From Rhizophagus irregularis (lineage: Eukaryota; Glomeromycota; Glomeromycetes; Glomerales; Glomeraceae), in the NCBI RefSeq assembly GCF_026210795.1, contig NC_089443.1, positions 4,092,001 to 4,156,000 of the forward strand: DNA of 64,000 nt, read 5' to 3'. The notes beneath the pieces were generated by a model. That model searched no databases, was not told the DNA's origin, and saw nothing but the letters and a program-made list of their open reading frames with translations. Positions 31,348 to 38,649 of the stretch are shown here, one piece after another (position 1 is the first letter of the stretch; every line of letters begins with the position of its first letter). Made by a program: the position numbers and the translations under genes.

Positions 31348-32066
31348 ACTCGGATAAGGGTGTAAGTATCTCGAAACTTCTTAAATCTGTTCCAAAAAAA
31401 TCAGTTAAAATGACTCCTATTAAGATTCCTGTGAAGGTTACTAGTAGTAAGCCCACACTTATAAAAGCCGTCACCAAAAATGATTCATTAAGTTTATTAA
31501 GGTCTGCAGATTTTAGAAAATTACTCCGCGAGATTCTTCGGGAAGAATTAAAGTCTGCTCGTAAAAGTACGGAGATTCCGGAAGACCTAGTTGAGGAAAA
31601 ACAAGAAGAGGATATCAGGGAAGATGACCCGATGGATATTGACATAGCTCGTTTGGAGAATACTAAAGATCTTTTAGCGCTGGATGGGAAGGTCAATGGG
31701 ATAGCAATTCAGTGTTTAGCAGACACTTGTGCTAACGCGTCTTTTATTCAGAGGGAAGCCGCTGAAGAATTAGGGTTGGATATCGACAAGAGTATTACAC
31801 ATAACATATCCGGCGCTCCGGGTTCTGGTAGGACATTCGGCATGGTAAAAGGTGTGTCAATCAAACTAACCCCTGATTGTGTAATCACTGAGAATCTCGC
31901 GGTTTTAAGCGATTACAAGCATAGGGAGATTGGATTGAGCCGGACGTGTCTGAAACGTTACAATTATGATGTCCATGAATCACGTGAACATATCGCCCTT
32001 ACTTGTAATGAGAAGAATGTTTTTATCCCGATAGTTTCTGATGTGAATCGAGGAGACAAAAAATAG
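31338..32066 (+). CDS. Retropepsin-like domain, -1 frame of gag
   Basis: Entered from gag by the -1 slip; the frame lacks an ATG at its start. After a lysine-rich linker and an acidic stretch comes VNGIAIQCLADTCANASFI, the position of the ILVDTGA active site of aspartic proteases. Then EELGLDI, a flap-like GAPGSGRTFG region, and EIGLSRTCLKRYNYDVHES. The usual DTG/DSG is DTC here, so the catalytic glycine is changed and activity is uncertain. No reverse transcriptase or RNase H follows; the frame ends at 32066, convergent with the integrase gene. Confidence 0.6.
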   Translation, partial: KKVNSDKGVSISKLLKSVPKKSVKMTPIKIPVKVTSSKPTLIKAVTKNDSLSLLRSADFRKLLREILREELKSARKSTEIPEDLVEEKQEEDIREDDPMDIDIARLENTKDLLALDGKVNGIAIQCLADTCANASFIQREAAEELGLDIDKSITHNISGAPGSGRTFGMVKGVSIKLTPDCVITENLAVLSDYKHREIGLSRTCLKRYNYDVHESREHIALTCNEKNVFIPIVSDVNRGDKK

Positions 32067-32080
32067 GGAATATTTATTTT

Positions 32081-33208
32081 TTATTCCCAAAATTTGCGGA
32101 TTAAGGCAGGGACATCCTCCTCCAACCGGTCAGCGGGTTCCCAAGTGGCTTCGGTATCTGGGTATCGTTCCCACTTGACTAGATACTGGTCTTGACCCTT
32201 CCTGATGCGATGCCGGAGTATCCGCTCAGGTACAAATCTTTCGGGTTGCCCTCTTATCACGGAGTCAGGTGGGGGATGTTCATTTTCTGGAACAATCTGC
32301 AACTCTTTTCGGGTGTACGCACATCTGGATACACCTAGACGCCCGTGTGGTCCATCAAGAAGATACGTAGGAGGCTGTTCGGGTGAGAGGATCATTTTTT
32401 TGATGACACGGATATTGGGATTCCATCTTATGTCACCTGTATGAAATTTTCCATGGAGTTTATTCCCGAGTACTGAAATAGGTTCGTCTAACTTGACTCG
32501 GACATGTGTTCCTTCAGAGAGAAGTTCTGTCTTTTTTGACACTTTGGGTGACCCTGTCGGAATGTCTGGGGGATTTCTCTGCCAGATTTCATCTATTTTA
32601 TTAACTACATCACGGAAATCTTCTGACCATTCCACGGATGTCACCCCGGTCTTCAACTCCTGTGCCACCATTCGTTTTAGGAGAGGTTCCTGGATTGCTT
32701 GGATGGCTCGTTCAGCGTATGATTGCTGTTTGTGTCTTCCTGGTTCGCCGAACCTCATCATTACCCCTAGGCTGTTCAGGAAAAAATCACGTACCTGGTC
32801 GTTAGTGAATTCTGATCCGGAGTCTGTCTCCAGTCTGTGTGTTGGTGGCTTAATACGATTTCTTCTGTAGATTTTGACAAACCCGTTTAGAACCCTATTT
32901 GCAGTTTTATCCTTTAGGGGTTCTGCATCGACTTGTTTACCCGCGACTTCCACCACTACGAGGAAATAGTGGAATCCTTTGGGGTCGACTGGCATCTCTG
33001 CAAGATCTGCCTGATGTGTTGCATTTGGTTTCCATACAACTACTTGTGGACGCTCTGATGACTTCTCCTTTAGGGGCTTTTTATATAGGTTGTAGTGCTC
33101 CTCACCTTTTAGAATTCGTGCCGGTACTCCGGAGAGATTGTAGTATTTGTAATAATTCTCTAAATGCGACATATTACGACAAATTAAAGGAAAGATTTCG
33201 GACTTCAA
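32081..33208 (-). CDS. Retroviral-type integrase with chromodomain
   Basis: The 375-aa DDE integrase has D68 (HQADLAEM), D129 (LETDSGSEF) and E166 (QSYAERAIQ), that is D-x60-D-x36-E. The C-terminal about 50 residues are a chromodomain (PERILRHRIRKGQDQYLVKW then TWEPADRLEE), which in Polintons and chromoviruses guides insertion to marked chromatin. It inserts the element and makes the target duplication. No HHCC finger is visible at the N-terminus. Starts at 33208 or the second ATG at 33172 are both possible. The first ATG lies 8 bp from the divergent zinc-ribbon gene. Confidence 0.88.
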   Translation of the reverse strand: MKSEIFPLICRNMSHLENYYKYYNLSGVPARILKGEEHYNLYKKPLKEKSSERPQVVVWKPNATHQADLAEMPVDPKGFHYFLVVVEVAGKQVDAEPLKDKTANRVLNGFVKIYRRNRIKPPTHRLETDSGSEFTNDQVRDFFLNSLGVMMRFGEPGRHKQQSYAERAIQAIQEPLLKRMVAQELKTGVTSVEWSEDFRDVVNKIDEIWQRNPPDIPTGSPKVSKKTELLSEGTHVRVKLDEPISVLGNKLHGKFHTGDIRWNPNIRVIKKMILSPEQPPTYLLDGPHGRLGVSRCAYTRKELQIVPENEHPPPDSVIRGQPERFVPERILRHRIRKGQDQYLVKWERYPDTEATWEPADRLEEDVPALIRKFWE

Positions 33209-33216
33209 ATCTTAAG

Positions 33217-33537
33217 ATGACACGATTTTACTGCCTAAAGTGTAAGAAGGAAACCGAGACTGCTAGTGAAATACAAGATATGACCACAAATGGCCGCTAT
33301 CGTTTACATGGTGACTGTGTAGTTTGTGGGATGCATAAGAATACTTTTACTGGGATAGACTGGGTTATCAAAAAGAAAACCAAGGAGAAGAAAAAAGAAA
33401 CCGCGGCTAAAAGACATCAGACGGCGTATAATAGGCAATGCAAAAAACTTGGGCAAAAAATTTTAGAGTCTGATGACGCGTGTAAACAGTGTATTGATAA
33501 ATGCCTTAAGGAAGCAAAAAAGAGAAAGACAGATTAG
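33217..33537 (+). CDS. DUF5679-type zinc ribbon protein
   Basis: ATG at 33217 gives 106 residues. The start FYCLKCKKETETASEIQ plus TTNGRYRLHGDCVVCGMHKN matches the YC.KC ... NG....G.C..CG pattern of the DUF5679 zinc ribbon, found in many viruses of the large DNA virus realm. A basic stretch and a second cysteine set (CKQCIDKC) follow. Small nucleic-acid-binding role is likely, but unproven. The frame is open upstream to 32899 antisense to the integrase; that extension is not credible. Confidence 0.7.
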   Translation: MTRFYCLKCKKETETASEIQDMTTNGRYRLHGDCVVCGMHKNTFTGIDWVIKKKTKEKKKETAAKRHQTAYNRQCKKLGQKILESDDACKQCIDKCLKEAKKRKTD

Positions 33538-33546
33538 TACCGCCTT

Positions 33547-34062
33547 CTAAAAGTATTCCTCATCATCCGAGTCATCGAGAGATACCTCTCCATCATCTGA
33601 TTCATCGTCCGAGTCATCAAGAGTGCGGCCTTCCTTAAGCAATTGGATGTTGTACGTTATTTGAGTCCATTTCTCCCAGTCGGACTCTTGCGTTATAAAG
33701 CCACATCTGAGAAGAGCTCTTTCTACTGCCACCATTCCTGCGAACCTAGTGTATTTTTTCTGATCGGCTTCATTGAAATTGCCAATGGCCTCCCTGTAGT
33801 AGTCTACTGCCTGTTTGTATACCTCCTCAGCTTCTTTATATCGCTTCCACAACTCGGCTTTACAACCGTTGTACCAGAGTCTGTTTATCTTGAGATGTTT
33901 TCCGAATTCTTTGATCGGAAGGTTTCTGACCATCTCTCTTACTATGTCCGGGTCGTTGAAGGGCGAAGCCTGCATTTGGATCCATTTACGGATTCCATAG
34001 ATGTCTACAAGATCGAGACCAAGATCTTCGGCAAGAGAAGTGGCGGCGTGTAAGTTTATCAT
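33547..34062 (-). CDS. Unknown helical protein with acidic tail
   Basis: 171 aa, first gene from the right TIR. It has a helix-rich centre with a TPR-like YKEAEEVYKQAVDYYREAI step and a C-terminal DDSDDESDDGEVSLDDSDDE run. The start 23 nt inside the AATTGAAGAT motif of the right TIR mirrors the helicase gene at the left end. No family recognised. Confidence 0.6.
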   Translation of the reverse strand: MINLHAATSLAEDLGLDLVDIYGIRKWIQMQASPFNDPDIVREMVRNLPIKEFGKHLKINRLWYNGCKAELWKRYKEAEEVYKQAVDYYREAIGNFNEADQKKYTRFAGMVAVERALLRCGFITQESDWEKWTQITYNIQLLKEGRTLDDSDDESDDGEVSLDDSDDEEYF

Positions 34063-34072
34063 TGTATGTTAC

Positions 34073-34559
34073 TTATAGTTACCTAATCTTCAATTGCCGA
34101 ATATATTTTTTCTGACGGGAGTAAGTGGTCATAGTTCGGCTGCCATAGTTCGGGTGCCATAGTTCAGGACATAGGGAATCATACTTGGAGGGTCTAGGTG
34201 AGTATATAAAGGGTAATCATAGCGTGAATCGGGTTTTGGGGTCTGAGGGGCTGACTAAGGCTGCCATAGTATTATTATAAGGTTTTTCGTACTATGGCAG
34301 GTACTATGGCAGGAAATTCTGTCTGATTTTGGCTTTATTCGCATTTTTATTCCGTTTTTAAGTAGTCTGCCATAGTTGCCATAGTTGTCATAGTAAGTTA
34401 TATATAAGAAAAAATGTAGAAAAAAAAAAAGTGGAAAAATACCGTGGCAGACCATGGTACTGTGGCAGGTAAACCTGCCCCACGGAGGGGGGATGTAGGT
34501 ACTGCGAGGCCCCTGGCCGAGGTGGAGGAACGTAGTGACTACACTACCAGCCCGACGAC
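34073..34559 (-). repeat. Right 487 bp terminal inverted repeat
   Basis: Inverse of 19406-19892; ends ACTACACTACCAGCCCGACGAC next to the TTACC duplication at 34560-34564. Same ACTATGGCA nonamers and terminal hairpin. Confidence 0.92.
34086..34095 (-). promoter_or_regulatory. AATTGAAGAT motif in the right TIR
   Basis: Minus-strand copy directed at the gene starting at 34062, so the TIR pair supplies a promoter-like motif to the outermost gene at each end. Confidence 0.5.
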
Positions 34560-34564
34560 TTACC
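34560..34564. repeat. Target duplication of the Polinton, right (TTACC)
   Basis: Second copy of the 5 bp duplication. The next bases continue the LINE endonuclease on the minus strand. Confidence 0.85.
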
Positions 34565-35090
34565 ACCTAATAAAACGTGAGCATCAGCGGAGCGCGCATC
34601 AGTAATCTAAGAAACGAGAGTAGAATGATATTCAAGAAATTAATCTATTATTAAGTCCACTAGAAGGAGGTATATAGGCTCTAATAATATAAACATTTTG
34701 TCGACCCGGTAGCTGGAGAAAAAGTGATATTAACTGGTCCTTATAAAACCGTTTTCTAATTACATACATAGCTAAACTAGAATGAAGAATTATGCCAATA
34801 CCCGCATGGTAATTAACAGAAGGAGAAAATGAAAACCATTTGTGATACGAAAATTGGGAGAGATAAGGTTCACACACATATTTGTGCGCAGGCGATCGTA
34901 AATTGGTTTCAGTAAGGATCAAACCATGAAGTTGATGAGAAATTATTAGAGAAAATAAATTTAGTTGTTTTGAAGAATAAACTATAGATTGAACATTGAT
35001 AGTACCAATTCGTAAAATATTAGAAAAACTAAGTTCACGATTAAATTGATTAGGGGAAATGTCAAAACACTGAGTAGAGAAAGGAGGGGG
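34565..35090 (-). pseudogene. LINE apurinic endonuclease N-terminus (copy B)
   Basis: The 34632-35099 frame reads RIGTINVQSI (the GT.NV.. start), LHGLILTETNLRSP (the TET catalytic Glu motif) and GIGIILHSSLAMYVI. These are the first half of an AP-endonuclease domain that nicks target DNA. The frame breaks near 34632, then resumes with ADAHVLLGG at the Polinton junction. The other half is at 18413-19400. Confidence 0.7.
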
Positions 35091-35103
35091 ACAACTCACA
35101 TTT

Positions 35104-36275
35104 AAGGATATATTATTTATACTCTGGAAGGAATGGTCATCCTAAGAAGGACCCCATCGCACATGTCACATTCCCACAGGGGCAGACAACTCACATTTAA
35201 GTTTGCATAGAGTTTATATTAAAATTTTTCAAAAGTTGCGTATTACAGGAATATTTTCAAAATTTTGTTATCCTACATACCCCTGTTTTTAACATAACCA
35301 GTGATTCGATTTTAATAAAATTTATGTCATTAGATTCGTCTTGATGAGAGGATTCTAATGATAGTAAAAACGAATTCCTAGCTTCAATACTGACAGAGCT
35401 ATGTCATAAAATGTATTTTTACTTTGGTATTTAAAGTTTACTTGTGAATTATATTAGTATTATTTGGGGTCCTGATATGATTCATAAAATGAGAATAACA
35501 TGCTGTTCCAGCAAGTCCTGACCATTCAAAATTGATTAGCTTCACATCAAAGCCACATTTTCTTTCACTATGTCGACAAACTAAAATATTTCCCTTTCAC
35601 TGTTACCAATGTCTGCCACCCATTGATAATCAAAAGGATTTCACCTTAACTGTTAATATCTTTATTTTTAATGAAACATTAAAGTATTCTCGCTTAGTTT
35701 AGATTTATATTTACCTTAACTTTTAAACTGTGATAGCTCTTGTCACAACATTTTATTTATATTTCAACTTCCAAACTTTGATAATTTTTATTACAAAAGT
35801 TTATGTTTATTTCGACTTATAATTTATACTTTTAATAAAATATCAATTAAGGCTTGAGCAAATAATAAGCATATTTGAAATAACTTTTAATAATTAATAT
35901 TTTATTATAATAATGTACTTTTTCATTATAAGAAAACAGTATAAACAATCAAAATAATTAAAGGATGTATATTTATACTTTATTAATCAAAAGGTATTTG
36001 AGTTATTTTGAACTTGATCTGAATTACAAAAACTTGGTCAAATTTCCCTCCTTTTTGTGTTTTTTTATTGCCCATTTTTAAACCTGTTATTCTTTAATTT
36101 GTTAATCTATTATTTTGTAAATTTTTCAAATATTACATTATAAAGAAATATTCTATCATAAAGAAATAATCTTTTCAAGAAATAATCTTCCAACTTATAA
36201 TCTATCTATAATTACTTCTCCTAATCATTCCTATTAATAAACTTGATAAACTTGTTATTATATCGGGATTTATTC
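35104..36275. other. No gene recognised
   Basis: A further ACAACTCACATTT lies at 35186-35198. The rest is AT-rich spacer with short direct TTTATATTT/CAACTT steps and no coding frame above chance. Confidence 0.5.
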
Positions 36276-36283
36276 CTATTGAC

Positions 36284-37882
36284 TTAAAGTTGCTTGCCGA
36301 AACTAGGGAGTTTTGGCATGCCGAAACTGCCAAAACTGCCAAAACTAGGTTTCGGCAAGCAACTGAAAATGCTGAAATGCCAAAACTGCCAAAACTGCCA
36401 AAACTGTTTCAGCATTTCGGCGCAGTATATCATATGATATACATATAGTTTCGGCGTTTCTTAATTCAGTTAAACTCCAATCAGTTTTTTAACTGATCAT
36501 AACTGATCATTGATAATCTAAAACGGTTTTTTAAACCATTATCATTATTTTTTTTTTTAAAAAAACTTTTTTAACGTTAAAAAGGTAATTTAACGTTGAA
36601 TTTTATGATCGCCCGCCCACCCTTTATTTTAACGTTAGTATATTTTACTAACGTTAATTTTTTTTAATTTTTTTCTTGAATTGTATTAAAGAAACGTACA
36701 AACGTTTCTATTTTCTTGTTTTTTAGGATACCGGACTCCTAGGAACTTGAAAGAACCTGGACTTTGGTAAGTATATGAAGTACTGTGTTTAAATTGTGTT
36801 AAAGAAATGTACTAACGTTTCTTTTTTCTGTTTTTTTAGGTTACCGGACTCCTAGGAACTTGGAAGAATCGGTCTTTGGTAAGTATATGGAATACTGTGT
36901 TTAATTGTGTTAAAGAAACGTACTAACGTTTCTTTTTTCTGTTTTTTTAGGATACCAGACTCCCAGGAACTTGGAAGAACCGGTCTTCGGTAAGTATATG
37001 GGGTACTGTGTTTAATTGTGTTAAAGAAACGTACTAACGTTTCTTTTTTCTGTTTTTTTAGGTTACCGGACTTCTAGGAACTTGGAAGAACCGGTCTTTG
37101 GTAAGTATATGGGGTACTGTGTTTAATTGTGTTAAAGAAACATACTAACGTTTCTTTTTTCTGTTTTTTTTAGTTTACCAGACTCCTAGGAACTTGAAAG
37201 AATGGATCTTTGGTAAGTATATGGGGTACTGTGTTTAATTGTGTTAAAGAAACGTATTAATGTTTCTTTTTTCTGTTTTTTTTAGGATACCGGACTCCCA
37301 GGAACTTGGAAGAACCGGTCTTTGGTAAGTATATGGGGTACTGTATTTAATTGTGTTAAAGAAACGTACTAACGTTTCTTTTTTCTGTTTTTTTAGGTTA
37401 CCAGACTCCTAGGAACTTGAAGAACCCGAACTTGGGATACTTGGTATGTAAGCTTAAGGAAGGGGGAAGGAATCTTTTTTTTTAATATATTGAAGAAACG
37501 TTATAATGTTCTTTCTATTTTTTTTGTTTTTTTTTACCAGACTTTTTTATATGGAAAGTTTTATTTAATTGCTTCAAAGAAACGAGTGTGTTTCTTATAG
37601 TATACCATTGTTTATAAAAATTGGTTTATTACAATAAAATAAATAATAAAATAAAATATTTAATTACGTATATATATATTGGAATTAAATTAATGAAAAA
37701 AAATTATTATAGAATGCCGAAATTATGCCGAAACTATATCAAGATGTTAGTATTAGCTATGCCGAAACTATGCCGAAACTTGCAAATAGTTTCGGCAGTT
37801 TCGGCATTTCAGCAGTTTCAGCACTAATAAAAGAGTTTCGGCTTTCGGCACCAGGCCAAATGAGTTTCGGCAGGCAACCTTA
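36284..37882 (+). mobile_element. hAT-like non-autonomous element with microexon array
   Basis: CTATTGAC is duplicated at 36276-36283 and 37883-37890. The termini read TAAAGTTGCTTGCCGAAACT and, inverted, TAAGGTTGCCTGCCGAAACT. Subterminal TGCCGAAACT/TGCCAAAACT repeats crowd both ends, as in hAT transposase binding zones. No transposase is present. The interior is a 111-113 bp tandem array that looks like repeated exons and introns, plus TTAACGTTA palindromes (36565-36655). The 37621-37827 ORF runs through the right subterminal repeats and is not a gene. Confidence 0.75.
36690..37450 (+). repeat. Seven tandem microexons with TACTAAC introns
   Basis: The exon-like pieces are 36727-36766 (40 nt), 36840-36878, 36951-36989, 37062-37100, 37174-37212, 37286-37324 (39 nt each) and 37397-37443 (47 nt). 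Each is preceded by TTTTTTTAG and followed by GTAAGTAT (GTATGT in the last). Introns are 72-73 nt. Most hold GAAACGTACTAACGTTTC, the yeast-type branch site TACTAAC in the loop of a 7 bp hairpin. In one phase the 39 nt exons read YRTPRNLEEPVF-like in every copy without stops. Expression and any host start codon are not visible. Confidence 0.65.
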
Positions 37883-37890
37883 CTATTGAC

Positions 37891-38078
37891 GAGCTCAATA
37901 AACTGGTTGTAATGTCATAATCAATCAACTCCATAATTAATCTATCTGATCTTCATTAATCATTCAATAAACATTATTATTTATCTGGTCATATGACTTT
38001 CATGTAATCTTCTGTTCGGTATATTATTTATCTATATCACGTGACTATCTTAGTATCTATGCTACAATTGGGATATTA
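37891..38078. other. No gene recognised
   Basis: AT-rich, with scattered TCACGTGA/TCATGTGA sites that continue to about 38400. Confidence 0.4.
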
Positions 38079-38212
38079 GGGTCTTCACAAAAAACATGAT
38101 TGAAATTGAGATTGAAATTTAGTATAGAATTTCAATTTTACTAACATATTAAGATTAAAAATTTTATATGAAATCTCAATCTCAATCTCAATCATGTTTT
38201 TTGTGAAGACCT
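38079..38212. mobile_element. Small palindromic MITE-like element
   Basis: GGTCTTCACAAAAAACATGA at the left and its exact inverse at the right, followed inward by ATTGAGATTGA/TCAATCTCAAT steps; nearly the whole 134 bp folds on itself. Confidence 0.7.
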
Positions 38213-38649
38213 CCATTATGTGACTTACTTTTTACGTGACTTTCTATTATCTTTTATCTCATAATTATCACGTGATTATATCATATAACTTCTATCACAT
38301 GATCCAATCATAAATATCGTATCATATCATGTGATCTATTATCATGTGATCTTCTTTTCGTTATATTACTTATCTATTTCATATGATTAAGTCCAATATT
38401 TACAGTTACATCACAAGTCTCTGTGCATAAAATTATTATCATATAAAATTTTAACTACTCTAATGATTTCCGTTCTTAGGGAATTCCGCTTCCCACTATT
38501 AAGATTTTATCTAATGTTACATGATTTTACAGACATTCTATATAAATCAAAAGCCAACCTTCAGGCCTATTTCTGGTGGCTATGATAGAGCATAATGTCT
38601 ATTCTCATATAAAATTCTTTGTGCTTGAGGTGAGTAATATTTTCTTTAA

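Larger units (their letters stand above)
19406..34559. mobile_element. Polinton/Maverick-like element with gag-pro block (15,154 bp)
   Basis: The 487 bp TIRs begin GTCGTCGGGCTGGTAGTGTA at both ends and are almost identical, and the element is flanked by TTACC duplications. It carries a retroviral-type integrase, protein-primed-type PolB, SF3/DUF5906 helicase and FtsK/HerA ATPase. That is the core of Polintons and Polinton-like viruses. No double-jelly-roll major capsid, minor capsid or adenain-type protease is visible. Instead there is a Ty3-like Gag plus a retropepsin-like domain. Base composition is higher in G+C than the flanking DNA. Near-identical TIRs suggest recent insertion despite lesions in PolB and one other gene. 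Confidence 0.92.
10053..35090 (-). mobile_element. LINE copy B (APE-RT-RNase H), split by four insertions
   Basis: Reading on the minus strand, the element runs from the apurinic endonuclease start near 35090 through RT and RNase H-like regions to the Cys/His domain at 10605-11208. It continues across each nested element: 34565 to 19400 (Polinton), 16757 to 15972 (hAT MITE), 15944 to 15514 (pogo-like MITE), 13886 to 11355 (hAT). ACAACTCACATTT flanks it at 10040-10052 and 35091-35103. Several frameshifts and a changed RT active site show it is an old, inactive copy. Confidence 0.75.

Noticed and set aside
32205-33216. Plus-strand ORFs antisense to the integrase
   Set aside because: They have no motifs; the minus strand has the full DDE core and chromodomain. 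Only 33217-33537 is kept as a gene.
36690-37450. CRISPR-like or satellite reading of the 111-113 bp array
   Set aside because: Both the 39 nt and 72 nt parts are conserved, and the boundaries are exact splice signals. An exon/intron array explains it better.
38040-38400. Cluster of TCACGTGA/TCATGTGA sites as an enhancer
   Set aside because: The motif is scattered through the whole AT-rich DNA, including repeats, so enrichment here is not shown.
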